Shown in pieces: positions 12,251 to 24,600 of a stretch of 64,000 bases of DNA. The first letter of the stretch is position 1, and each line of letters begins with the position of its first letter. The DNA is taken from the NCBI GenBank assembly GCA_021464415.1, contig CM038467.1, positions 27,955,248 through 28,019,247 on the forward strand, in the 5' to 3' direction. A program made the position numbers and the translations under genes. A model generated the notes under the pieces. That model made no database searches. It had not been told where the DNA came from and saw nothing but the letters and a program-made list of their open reading frames with translations. This stretch comes from Lonicera japonica (taxonomy: Eukaryota > Streptophyta > Magnoliopsida > Dipsacales > Caprifoliaceae).

Positions 12251-15200
12251 ATGGCTATTGTGAGGTCTCAAGGAACCTCCTCCTCTTCAACCTTTGGATA
12301 CAATTATCAAGTGTTTTTGAGTTTCAGAGGTGAGGATACTCGAAAAACTTTTACTGGTCACCTCTACACGGCTCTTGATCAAGCCGGACTTCGCACATTC
12401 ATAGACGACGAAGAGATCGAGACGGGAAAGAGGCTAGAGTTAGAATTGCGCAAAGCGATACAAGAATCGAGGATTTCGATTATAGTGTTTTCAAAGAACT
12501 ATGCATCTTCTAAATGGTGTCTCGATGAAGTCGTGATGATTCTTGAGTGGAGTAGGAGTAGTAGTGGTCATGAAGTTTTGCCGGTCTTCTATGACGTGGA
12601 TCCATCGGATGTCAGGAATCAAACAGGGAGCATTGGAGAAGCTTTTGCTAGATATGAAGAGAAACTAATCGACGTCAAAATTGATGATGAAACAAAGAAA
12701 GAATGGATGGAAAAGGTGAAAGTTTGGAAGTTGGCACTTAGAGAAGTTGCAAATCTAGCTGGAATGGTTTTACATAACCAAGCTAACGGGTAAATTCCTC
12801 GATCTTTTTGTACTTTGCTTAGTTTTTTTATTTCTTATGGGGCAATGGATAGATTCAGGTCTTTGTTTTCCTTTTCATTTCCCTAGATTCAGGAGTTTAG
12901 CATAAGTAATGCGAACCAAACACTTGTTTAATAGCAGTGAGTGTGAGTTATTAACTAGGAAGCCATTTTCTATTTTCCCCCTTCTTTTCCTTTTTTCTTT
13001 TTTGTTAAATCTGAGTAAAAAAATATATATTTCATGTGCACGTGAAGCTAGTACGTATTGTACAAACAGATTCATATACACATATATTTTAAAATGTTGC
13101 ACTAAGGTAGCAATATCTCCTTTACGCTATTTATAGGTGTCTGTTTGATAAATAAAATTGGAAATAGTTGGAAAAATAATTAAGTTCATAAAAAGTTGAA
13201 AGAAAGATATAGTGATTTGGTGAGATTATCTACAACTTTCCCTCTTTTCTCTGGAATTTTTTTTATCTGTTGCTCAAAGAATTGGATTCCATGAAAAAAT
13301 CGATAGAACATCTGACCAAATCTCTTATCTCTTTTTTCTAACTTTTCGTAAAATTAGTAACATTTTTAGTCATTTAATTTTCAACATTTTTTCTTATCAA
13401 ACATACCCTGAAATTCTAACAAATTTCAAGAGACAATTGCCACGAAAAGGGAAGTCACTCTAATGCTTAAAAGTTAAAATTTATTGAGATCAATTGATTT
13501 ATTGTAAAATGACAATATCAATTTTGTTACTCACCTAAATAAATTGTAAAGAAATATTGGTATGCCATCAACATTTGAACAAATAAAACTATATGTCCAA
13601 ATTATCCCCGTTAGACAGGAACAGAGGGAGTAATGCCTAAACGGGAAAATTGCCATCCCCCCTCCTTCTCTTCCTCTTAATTTTTAATTATAGTGTTAAA
13701 TTATCTTTATAAACTTAGAAAATATGTTTCTATTAGCTATTCTTCTCCCTTTAATTTAGATTAGAAATATTTTGTTCGCATGTCTATATGTATAGGTTGT
13801 AGTCCACCTTTAAGTTGCTCCAAATTAAGTTCATTTAAGACTTCTTACAGCATCTCTAATGATAATGTAAAAAATTGACTTGTAAATTATATTGTCAACC
13901 AACTTTTACAAAAAATTTAAAAACTAAAAAAAAAAAACACTCTAACGGTCCTTTTATAAGTTCTTGTGTAAATTTTGAAATAACCAGTAAGACTCCAATA
14001 CATGTTACATATCAATTTAAGCAATTTTTTATTATTTTTTCTTGAATTTTTTTCATAAATAATTTTATAGTCACTATGAATCTTGATTTATATGTATTGA
14101 TGAGTAGATTTTAAATACATAATTTTTATTGAAATCCATATTTTACATTTGAAGTTATTACATTTTCAAATTTTATTAAAAAAATGGAGAGAAAGAGAAC
14201 GCTAATGTGGCATTGTAAAATGGGAGCGAATTTTACTCAAGCATTTTATACAAACTTTGATTTTAAAAGACTCTTGGAGACAAAAAAATTTACAAATTAT
14301 ATAATTTTTACACAAAATAAGAAAATAGAAAACTGTTGGAGATACACTTAACCTCTACGTCTTAAACATTTTCAAGATATATGAATACGTTTTATTAAAA
14401 ATTTAATAATATTAACCAAACAAAAGTATCAAAATAGCAACATCAATGTTAAGGTCAAGTGGTAGGCAACTTCCACACTTACCTTGATGTCAAGGAACTC
14501 ATGGGGGTGGCGTGGGATGGGTTGAATTTTCTTTGTTCGCAAAGTTAAGGGAGACACTTGGAACTTCTTTAACTAAAAAAAATAAAATACAATGGTTGAG
14601 CTTCTTCTTTTCCATTTCCAATTGCTTTTTCGTTTTCATTTCCATTTTTTTCTTTATTGGTTCTAGTTTGTTGTACATGATAGCATTAGTCCAAATAAGA
14701 AAGTAACATTAGTGGTATCTTAGCCTTTTTTTTTCCCTATATGAGATATTTGGACACAATCCCTAACAATCTAATGCTACTTCTCTACTTGTGAGTTTTT
14801 TTAAAAACAAATTAATTCTTTCTATATATCACTCATAATTATTTATTTTTCTCCATTTCCATCTACAATTTTAGGCACGAAGCAAAGTTCATTCAAGAAA
14901 TTGTTAAGAAAGTCGAACGAAAGCTCAACCGTACAGTCTTATATGTTGGTCGCCACTTAGTTGGAATGCATTCTCGAGTCGAGAACATTGATTCATGGAT
15001 AAAAAGTAGCTCATCAAGTGAAGATATACTTGTAATATGTGGTATGGGGGGTATAGGAAAGACCACAATTGCAAAATTTGTTTATAATTTGAACTTTCAA
15101 AGATTTGAGGGAAGTTGCTTTCTTGCATCAGTTAAAGCGAAGTCTCAGCAACCCAAGGGCTTAGTTAACTTACAAGAACAACTTCTTTCAAGTATTCTGA

Positions 15201-18200
15201 AGGGGAAGAGAAAAGAAATTTTTGACGTTGATGATGGTATCAATAAGATCAATGAAGTAATAGGTTGTAAAAGGATTCTTGTTGTTTTAGATGATGTTGA
15301 CGAAGTGGAAGAATTAGAGGTATTGCTTGGAACACGAGAGTTTTATCCGGGAAGTAAAATTATTATAACAACTCGGAACAAGTCGGTGTTAAAGGCTCAT
15401 GAAGTTCATAAACTTCATGCAGTTGAAAAATTAGATGATGATGAATCTTTGGCGCTATTTTGTTGGCATGCTTTTGGAAAAGAACGCCCCGCTGAAGGTT
15501 ACATGGAACAATCAAAAAGGGCAGTATATCATTGTGGAGGGCTTCCTCTAGCTCACAAGATTCTCGGTTCTTCTTTAGCAGGAAAGAGTACAAAAGTGTG
15601 GGCAAGTACATTGGAGAAATTAGAAGCAATTCCTGAAACTAGAATACTAAATGTACTGAAAATAAGCTTTGATTCCTTGCAAGACGACCATGACAGAAAC
15701 TTATTCTTGCATATTGCTTGTTTCTTTGTTGGACACGGAAAAGACGAAACAATTGAAATATTAGAAGCTTGTGATTTCTTTCCGTTATGTGGAATTCAAA
15801 ATCTCATTGACAGATGTCTCATTTCCACTGACTATCGCAATAAGCTAATAATGCATCAATTGCTTCAAGACATGGGAAGGCAAATAGTTGACCAAGAAGC
15901 ACCAAATGAGCCCGGGAGACGTAGTAGATTGTGGCGTCCCAAGGACTGCTACATGGTGGTGGATAAGAAAATGGTAAGAATTATTCGTACGAAGTGTATC
16001 TTTCTTTGCTCTTGTATATATGCTCATAAGTTATCTGATGCTTTTTATTTACCTTTGATCTATTTTCTTTATATATTAGGGTACAAAAACAATTGAAGGT
16101 CTCGTACTTGACATGAAAATGTACAAGGACGGTGCTCTTAATGTTAGGAAAGGGAAAAAACACCTACATGACGAATTTTGCAGCACGTCTTTGTCATCAA
16201 ATCAAGGCAGTTCATTTAGAAGTCGCTATTTTAACTTCATCTCTTCAGAACCATCACATGATGTAGACTTCAACTATGATGCATTTTCAAGGATGGACAG
16301 ACTAAAAATCTTAAAACTAAATTACGCAAAGCTGAGTGGACGTTGTGAGATGTTTCCTGAAGGTTTAAGATGGTTGTGTTGGCATGGTTTTCCTTTAAAA
16401 TCTATACCATATGACTTGCCTTTGGGAAATATTGTGTCTCTTGACATGAGTTACAGCAAATTAGAATATGTTTGGACCGGAAATAAGGTACTTAAAGCAA
16501 CCAACTACATTTTTCCTATAATACTTATATTATTTCCATTTTTTGACTAATGGTATTTTTTCTTGGTATTAAACAGGTTTTATTATCATTGAAGATCCTT
16601 AATCCTAGTAATTCTCAAAGGCTTATTAAAACACCCAACTTTAAAGGACTCCCCAGTCTTGAGAGATTGATCCTTGAAGGTTGCATACATTTAGTTGAGG
16701 TTTCTGATACAATTGGAAACCTAGAGAGGCTTAATTTACTGAATCTCAAGAATTGCAAAAGTCTAAGGAAGTTTCCAAACATTAGCATGCTAAAATCTCT
16801 TCAAACATTAGTACTCGATGGTTGCTCAAATATTCGTGAGTTTCCAATGGATTTGAAGAATATGGAGTCATTAAAAGTGCTTAATGTTAATGAAGTCACC
16901 ATAAACCCATTGACCTCTATCCGCAAAAATCATCATGTCAAATTATACCACACATTTTTTCAACCATGGGTGTCAAAACCGATATTGAAAAACCCACAAG
17001 ACATTCATGTTTCTTTCCCTTGCTCTTTGGTATCTCTTAGTCTTGAAAATTGTGATCTATCAGATGATGATCTTCCTTTGGATTTTAGTAATCTATCCAT
17101 GTTAAAAATGTTAGATTTAAGCTACAATCATTTTCTTACCTTGCCACAATGCGTTGGTAGTCTTCGTAAACTTTCACACCTCTACTTAACTTCATGCAAA
17201 GAACTCCATTCGATCTCGAGCCTGCCGAAAGTAACGTTTTTGGAAGTGTCTGGGTGTAGTTTATTGGAAAGTATATCATACCAGTCAGCTTTAACTAGGC
17301 CTGGCATTACACGAGATGCTTGTGGAAAACTAAAAGAGGTTCAAAGTATGTTCAAGCTTGAACCCCTAGAAAAAGTTAGTAGAGAAATACTCGATAATTT
17401 AGGCTTATACGGTGTTGAATTAATTGGAAACCTTAGGTTGAGCTATGCAATTAACGCACCCTATAACTTTGGGATCGAGGAAAATATCCGTCAGGTGCAC
17501 TCTCTATCTCTCTCTCTCTCTTAATATATATATATATATATATATGTATACGTGTGTGTGTGTGTCTAAACATATAGTGCGGAGTGTATTTCCCCAACTT
17601 TATAATGAATCCTTAAAATTAGGTTATTAATTATGGTTCATCATGTGGTCACAGGGACTATATGAATTTGGTATATTCAGCACATTTTTCCGACGGGAAG
17701 AGATTCCAAGTTGGTGTGGTGATAGAAATGATAATAAGGATTCATCATCATCTTCAAGACCTTTTGTTGTACCTTCACATCATACTAGTCTTAGGATTCG
17801 AGGACTGAATGTTTACTCTGTCTACAAACTCTCCAACATTTATAAAACTGAACATCAATTTCTATTATTTACTAAGATTAATAATAAGAGCAAGGACCTT
17901 AAGTGGATATACAGTCCTGTGGCTATAGCAATTCCAGAAAAGAGGAAGGAAGAAGAAGAGTTTGTTTGGTTAAGCCATTGGAAGTTGGGGAATCAATTGG
18001 ACAGAGGCGATGAAATTGATGTTTCTGTAATTTGTAGTGAAGCATTAGAGGTGAAAGAGTTTGGTATAAACTTTGTTTGGGGTGAAGAACAGGAAAAGGA
18101 GGAAGAAATGAAAGCGAGTCCTCATTGCAACAATAGTAGAGAAGTCATTGGTGGAGATTTGTCAAATTATCAATTTATGAGCCCACGGGCCTTCTTCCTA

Positions 18201-18299
18201 TGCCATCATTGTTGGTATTTTTATTACATTGATCCACCAATCAGCAACAGTTGGTTTGGAGAACTATTTGGGGCCCACGTCACATGGGAAGGTATGTAA
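12251..18299 (+). CDS. TIR-NB-LRR (TNL) immune receptor with C-JID domain, five exons
   Basis: Intracellular receptor of plant effector-triggered immunity; TIR domains of this class act as NAD-consuming enzymes on activation. Exons: 12251-12789, 14875-15973, 16080-16487, 16577-17494, 17655-18299, all GT-AG and in phase, giving 1202 aa. TIR, about residues 18-180: VFLSFRGEDTRKTF and SKWCLDEV, whose Glu is the expected catalytic residue. NB-ARC from about 211: P-loop GMGGIGKTT 236-244, kinase-2 LVVLDDVD near 315-322, GSKIIITTR 339-347, GLPLA 402-406, and MHQ 506-508 where MHD is usual. LRRs span roughly 547-990, and a C-terminal jelly-roll (C-JID) region with EEIPSWCGDR follows. Intron 1 (2.1 kb) is unusually long and contains the breakpoint of the inverted duplication. 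The stop lies inside a strong splice donor (AAG|GTATGT at 18292), so a short extra exon at 18711-18753 is possible. The ligand is unknown. Confidence 0.93.
13136..13409. mobile_element. Possible MITE in TNL intron 1
   Basis: Imperfect terminal inverted repeats: GGTGTCTGTTTGATAA at the left and TTATCAAACATACCCT at the right, about 274 bp apart. The ends resemble those of the two Harbinger-type MITEs at 20247 and 60475 (both have a GTTTGAT core). No target-site duplication is clear. A separate Stowaway-like terminus (CAGAGGGAGTAA) lies at 13622-13633, next to the inverted-repeat breakpoint. Confidence 0.5.
13657..17070 (+). repeat. Right arm of the large inverted repeat
   Basis: Matches the left arm at 1-3418 in reverse complement. 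It begins in intron 1 of the intact TNL gene and continues at least into exon 4, where the partner leaves the window. The loop between arms is about 10 kb and holds the copia relic, the Helitron relic and the TNL promoter and TIR exon. Confidence 0.9.
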
Positions 18300-18710
18300 G
18301 TCATATAATATTTCAATTTAATGTTACTTTTATAAAGAAGCCAATAACATAGTGGTAGTGTTGGCCAGCTTTTAGGATTCACTTCTCATCATTACAATTA
18401 ACTAAAAAAGAAGTATTTGTCATATATGATATCAGTAATGTTGACTCATTTTAAACTTAAATCAAATCCTTTGTAACTTTTTTTTAAAAAAATAATTTCA
18501 AATTTATTCTTTCTTGCACATTAAAAAAAAAGATTTTTACTGTTTCATGTATACGCAACTATATTTCTCAGTTTAAAAGTAAAATTTTGACTTTATTATC
18601 GATGGTTCTATGAAACTCTTTAGAATATGCAGTTATTTTTTCTTGTATTTTTGTAGGTATAAACTAAATCTAGCACAAAAACTAATTTTGTTGTCTTGTA
18701 TTTTTGTAGA

Positions 18711-18753
18711 TTTTCAAAGATGGCATAAGGCGAAGGGATATTGTTTTTATTGA
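18711..18753 (+). other. Candidate alternative terminal exon of the TNL
   Basis: If the donor at 18291/18292 is used, the acceptor TTTTTGTAG before 18711 joins in phase and adds DFQRWHKAKGYCFY before a stop at 18751-18753. The rest of 18300-19714 is AT-rich 3' flank without a recognisable gene. Confidence 0.35.
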
Positions 18754-19714
18754 AGTAACACAAACTCTCGTAATAATTTGTTAAAGGTAAGGGCTTGTTT
18801 TATTTGCTCGTCTAAGTACATTTTACTTAGTTTAAATAGATAGTAGAAAATGATTTTAATCTTTCTAAAAATAGTTCAACAAAAAAATATTTATTATTTT
18901 AGTTTCATAGAAGTGGTCTATTATGACTAAATTGCATATATAAAAATTGTACACCTTCAGTTAAATTGAAAAAAATTCAATCACTTAATTAGGCAAAGTT
19001 AAATTGAGTGCCCCATATCACGTCATGATCAATTAACTAAGCCAGACCATAATCAAATTAACTATTCCCAATAAAAAAATCCCAAATAAACTTTCACAAT
19101 CATATCACAAGTTAAACCTAAATCACTCCTTACGAATCCCCTATTTTAATTATTATGAAAATGTGACTTTTTTAAATTTTGAAGCTCATAAATTCACTTT
19201 TTTAAATTTTGAAGCCAATTTTTCTCCCTTTCAAATGAGACACCATTGATAGGTGCAAGAAGTATATGAAAATTACTATGATTTTGAGTCTAAGACTAAA
19301 TTATGTTTACGACAATTGTATTTAACAGATGATGCTCAATTCATAAGCATGTAACATCTCCACACATTTGATCTTCTATGGAATTTAATTTTGAAACACT
19401 AAATCTTTTATGGAATTGTTTATTTTTTTGTGTATGTTTTGATTTGATGCGTGCATCAAATTGTTGGTATACTATTTATGTACATGATGCATATCGAACA
19501 TAAAATTCTTTCTAAATTAAACAATCCCGCTAAATTAATAATTTTCTGTGGTACCAACCTTATTAATTTATCTAAGTTTTCTCTAACTATATTTGTAGTT
19601 TTTAATTACAATTTAATTATTAAAATGTCACATATTGTATATAATTGTAGCTTTTCTAAGATAATTAAAAAAAAGTAAGTTGTAAATACTAATTATATCA
19701 TATAACTAACACTA

Positions 19715-19997
19715 CTTCCGTCCCAATTTAATTGTCCAACTTTGAAAAACTAAAATTTAAGGAGACATAATGATTACTTTAAGAGAAAATATTTATTTTC
19801 AAAAATATCTTTTACTTTTCCTTTAATAAAAGAAGGTGGCGGGACCCACAATAAAAAAAGTGGTGACAACTTAAAAGGGTAATATAGGAAATTATAAAAA
19901 GTGTTCTAATTAATGACTTGCCAAATATAGAAAGTGGACAACTATTTTGGGACATCCAAAAATGAAATAATGGACAATTAAATTGGGACGAAGGGAG
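19715..19997. mobile_element. Stowaway-type (Tc1/mariner) MITE, 283 bp
   Basis: Left end CTTCCGTCCCAATTTAATTG and right end CAATTAAATTGGGACGAAGG are inverted repeats and match the CTCCCTCCGTCCC-like termini of plant Stowaway elements. A TA target-site duplication flanks both ends (19713-19714 and 19998-19999). It has no coding capacity and lies 1.4 kb downstream of the TNL. Confidence 0.9.
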
Positions 19998-20246
19998 TAT
20001 ATACATAATGGAAGAACTTCATCATATTGTGACATGTGACATCACCTATATTTAACACGTGGCCCTTCCTCTCTTTCTTCTTTAACCTTAACTTCTTTCT
20101 TCAGCCGTTCAAAACAAAAACCTCTTCTTAACCGTTTTGTCTCCGACCGCCGATGTCCCTTCCCCTCTATTCCTAGTAATATAGTTTAGGCTGTATGAAT
20201 CTTCTGCGTCTGGATCCATTCATGGCTTTGAGGAATTCCACTATTC

Positions 20247-20530
20247 GGCTCCGTTTAATTGCAAGGTGGAAAAGAAAAATAAATTGAGTTAGTTTTGGTG
20301 AAAAGATGGAAAATAAGTTGAGTGAGAGAGGTGATATCCTCTTGATTTTTAAGTTTTTCCATGAAGAATTTTTTTTTGCTTAGTGGTGAGTAAAAATTTT
20401 CCACCAAAAAATTAAAAGATGGAGGATATATACTCATAAAATGAATAACATCTCTCACCTTATTTTCTATCTTTTCACACAAACTAACTAAATTTATTTT
20501 CCTTTTCCATCTTTGCAATCAAACGGAGCC
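20247..20530. mobile_element. Tourist/Harbinger-type MITE, 284 bp
   Basis: Inverted ends GGCTCCGTTTAATTGCAA and TTGCAATCAAACGGAGCC continue into further palindromic sequence. It is flanked by TTC on both sides (20244-20246, 20531-20533), a three-base duplication as expected for PIF/Harbinger. It belongs to the same family as the copy at 60475-60750, which has the canonical TTA duplication. Confidence 0.85.
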
Positions 20531-20533
20531 TTC

Positions 20534-21642
20534 ATCTTCAATCATTAACACCTATTTAATTTGGACGTTATCATTGGCACGTACTCGGCCATAAGTACGT
20601 TTAATATGCAAGATACAAATTCCCATTCCTGTATTCTTTGTTTCTCTCCCGTCCCTCACTTTTCATCTATTCTTCTCATGTAGGTTTAGTTTTCCATCTT
20701 TCCTTGCAATTGTCAATAACCAATTATCACTTTTTCTCCCTTTTAATACCAATTTTATGCTATGTTATTCACACCTCTCTCTATTTCTCCGTCTCTATAT
20801 GTACACCCAAGAGAATTATAAGATGGAACTTACAATTAATTTCTATATAAACTTTGTGTTGACATCTGTTAATTTGCTCTTATGGTTAGGCCATTAGGGA
20901 TTATGCAAATCAACTGTTTGACCAAATTCCCTAAAGATATAAATTAATATTGTAAGTGATTAGTAGTAGTATACTTTGGTTTTGCAGGGAAGTCAACGAA
21001 TTATAGACCAATTCAAGACATTCATTCATATGATGAAATATTTTTAATGGTGCTTCAATTGTCAATGTGAGTTTTCTTAATCCTTATTACTCTTTATATC
21101 TCTGTGTGTTCATTTTTGCCTTTTCATGATTACTATGTTGACATGTATTCTTATTTGAATGCCTCACCAAATTAGGAATGGCTTAAACCAAATTAATCAA
21201 TTCAACATATATATATATATATATATTCATGGAGTAGCTTGACCAGATCAATTAGTTCAACATTTATTTTCAATTTTTTGATAAAAGAACTAAATTGTAA
21301 GCATATTAGTTATGACATCAATACAAATTGTGTTGCTAAACCATTAGGGATTGCAAATTTTTATTGCATGTAAAATTTCATATGTAATCTCCTGGGTAGC
21401 ATTTATTTCCAGTCATTTAGTTCATTTACATAATTGTATATATATATATATTTGATTTTCATGTTTCAGGAACTGCAAGGGAAACATTTTGTTCACTTTC
21501 TCTCTTTTTTAGGGCATACAATTCCCATTAATTCAGTCTCCTCTTAATTTATCGCAAAAAATCGTAAATAGTTTTTTCTGCAGATTCTTATGTACGCAAC
21601 TATACAACCTTCTCTCTATTTTCTCTGTCTCTGTTAATTTAT

Positions 21643-21683
<41 letters not shown>

Positions 21684-23084
21684 TTGATAATTTTTTGTTA
21701 ATTAGTTTTTCCCATCCAAATTATTAATTAGTTATGTTATCAACATATAAATCTAATTTTTGTTCATAATTGTACAACTTTTAATGTTTATGCAACTGCA
21801 GTTATCAAGTGGAGTGTATTTTTGTACAATTTTTTTTTTCAATTCCACGACTTCATATTTTGAATTATTCCATTACATTAATTTGAAGTGTTCAACTTTT
21901 ACAATGATGTATGTTAAATAAAAAAAGTGTACGTTAATTTAAACCTTTACAACTTCTTATACTCAAAACACAGTTCTAGAATTGCGCATTTGTGCAAACC
22001 TCTCTCGTCTCTTTCGTAAGTAAGGTCACGGAGCCGAATGCATACGTAGGTATTGCTTATGCCCAAAGAGCACTAAAAATTGAAATTTAATCAACAGACA
22101 ATTGGAGAATGTTTAAACTATTTTGTTTAAGCGGTAATTACTAATGTTTTCGGGTTGTCTATTCTGTTTTTGGCTAACAAGAACCACATAAAAAAAATAA
22201 AACTAACAACAAATAAAACAAGTTACCTTTTGAAATGTAATTTGTTTGTGAGACACACTTTGTCAAAATGTATCAAAAAATATACTAATCTATCTCAAAT
22301 TAATAGAACAACTTTCATTTTTGCAATATATAAAATTAATAATCCGACTTTCTTATTAGCAAAGTTACTATTAGTTGTGATGGAGTGGACGATTTATGAG
22401 CAGATATTTTTCTTTTATCTCATAGGATTAACACTCATTGTATGTTTGTACTATCAAGTACGCATCATATCAGTATTATGTTTATGGATATAAAATACTA
22501 ATAACTGTCTTTTATAAGCAAATTGAAAGCTTTTTTTATCTTGAAATATTTTATTCTACGTTGTTTAATTCTTCAATTGCTTATAATTATCATTCAACTA
22601 TAATCTTTCTTCATCTAATATTCACAACAAATATTTACGACTAGAATTATTTATTTTATGTAAAGTATATATTTAAAAATATTTTACGTATTATTACTAA
22701 TTTACAAAATACCCGTGCATTGCACAGGGGTTATAAAATTAGTCATATGAATAACTATTGTAATTATTAGAAGAATGTCATTTTTTTAACGAACAAAGAA
22801 TCGTCCTTTTGAATGATTACATAGCTAAACTTTATTGAAATATGGGATGATGTGTATGATATCGTCCCATATTAATGATAATGTAATTAGGTGGACAAAT
22901 TTTAATTATTACCAACTAAATTTATATATTTTTAATTTTTAATATATTAACTAATTGAACATATTTCAAAAATTAAAATAAGCATTTATCACGACCTCGA
23001 TCTTTAAGGTGGCTCCCCGCTAATTGTGAGGTTGGAAATGCTTACTTTATCTAAAATAGGTTCACTGGGCTGGGTGTTAATTAA
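20534..23084. other. Intergenic DNA with simple repeats
   Basis: No convincing gene. It contains a CT microsatellite at about 21645-21680, short TA runs, and near 22711-22730 a hairpin CCCGTGC...GCACAGGG resembling the hairpin at the Helitron end in the GH1 intron, but without a recognisable CTRR terminus. An acceptor-like site near 20988 precedes a short open stretch ending in TGA near 21067; I cannot link it to a gene. Confidence 0.5.
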
Positions 23085-23286
23085 GGGTGGTGCTATTTCC
23101 ACCCCACAAACTACTTGCTTTCACTCCCACTCTCACTACCACTCCCACCAACTCTCTTTTACTCATTAACACTCCCACTACTTCCTTTACCACTCCCATT
23201 TTAATACACATAGATTAATGATTAATTACATTTAACCATTAATCGTTAATCCTCCTCCTCCTCCTCCTTCTTCTTCTTCTTCTTCT

Positions 23287-23321
<35 letters not shown>

Positions 23322-24592
23322 TCAACAATGGTTTCTAAAATTTTACATTCATTTAACCCTTAATGCAACACAAACTAATTATAATTAATCATTAATTCTT
23401 CTTCTTCTTCTTCTTCTTCTCAACAATGGTTTCTAAAATTTTACATTCATTTAACCCTTAATGCAACACAAACTAATTATAATAAATCATTAATTCTTCT
23501 TCCTTCTCTTCTTCTTCTTCTTCTTCTTCTTCTTCTTCTTCTTCCTTCTCTTCTTCTTCTTCTTATTCTTCTTCTTCTTCTTCTTCTCAACAATGGTTTT
23601 TAAATTTTTGCATCCATCTACTCATTGGTCCCTTACAACCGTGGCCTCCTTGTATCATATTTTAGCTCTCGGGACCTTACATCGCCCTCTAAAAATCGAG
23701 TATTGAGAACAATTTCGGTTCTCTATGACCGAGGTTCATCCACTTCCTCGATCCCTCATAACCGAAGTATTCTGGACTATATTTTTAGCTCTCGGGACCT
23801 TACATCGGTCTTTAACAATCGAGTATTTTGAATAATTTTGGTTTCATAGGACCGAAATTCATCAAATTGCTCGGTCTCCTAGGATCGAAATTGTCTGAAA
23901 TATAATCAAATTACACATTCGGTCACCGAAAACCGAATAAGTGCTTAAATTTTGGTTTCCCGTAACCGAGGTAACCTGTTCTAATGCTCTAATTCGCTTT
24001 GTTGGTACAAATTTTTTTTTATATTAACTAAAGAAAATAAACATTAAACATAATAAAAACAAACATATCTTTCTTTCATTAGGTTTTTCTACTTTGATAA
24101 TCCTTAATTTGCTATTCTCTACCATTCTCTACAACTAATAAGGTTGCTATTCTCTACCATTTGTGTGACATACAACTGGAGATTTTTTTTGTGTTGACAT
24201 TAATGGAGATTTTGTGTTACTGTGAGTTACTTTTGAATTTTTGTTGGCTTTTGAAATGAATTGAATGCGATAGAATGTGTTAATTAGATCTGAATTTTTG
24301 TTAATTATTAATCATTGAGTAAAAATCATAGAGAAGAAGAAGAAGAAGAAGAAGAAGAAGAAGAGGAAGATGAAGATGAAGAAGAAGAAGATGAAGAGGA
24401 AGAGGAAGGAAGAAGAAGAAGAAGAAGAAGAAGAAGAAGAAGAAGATGAAGATGATGATGAATAGTAATTAATGTTAATGAGTAATTAGTTGGTTGAAAA
24501 TGATTAATTGAGTGGGGTGGAAATAGGAGTTTAGAACTTTTTTTTGGTGGGAGTGGAAGCAAGTAGTTTGTGGGGTGGAAATAGCACCACCC
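23085..24592. mobile_element. 1.5-kb element with long terminal inverted repeats and complementary triplet arrays
   Basis: Ends are inverted repeats of about 50 bp: left GGGTGGTGCTATTTCCACCC, right the complement. The repeat is flanked by TTAATTAA on both sides (23077-23084, 24593-24600); because that octamer is itself a palindrome it may be an 8-bp target duplication or part of the ends. The left half carries CTT arrays (23251-23322, 23397-23421, 23493-23586) and the right half GAA arrays (24331-24462), so the arms can pair well beyond the termini. The middle (about 23630-23970) has many CGGT/ACCG motifs. No transposase; the superfamily (hAT or Mutator-like) is not settled. Confidence 0.8.
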
Positions 24593-24600
24593 TTAATTAA

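Noticed and set aside
20223..20246. ATG frame (MALRNSTI) interrupted by the Harbinger MITE
   Set aside because: Joining across the MITE gives only a few more codons before a stop, so there is no evidence of a disrupted gene.
24326..24562. Ser/Leu-run open frame on the minus strand
   Set aside because: Produced by the GAA array inside the TIR element.
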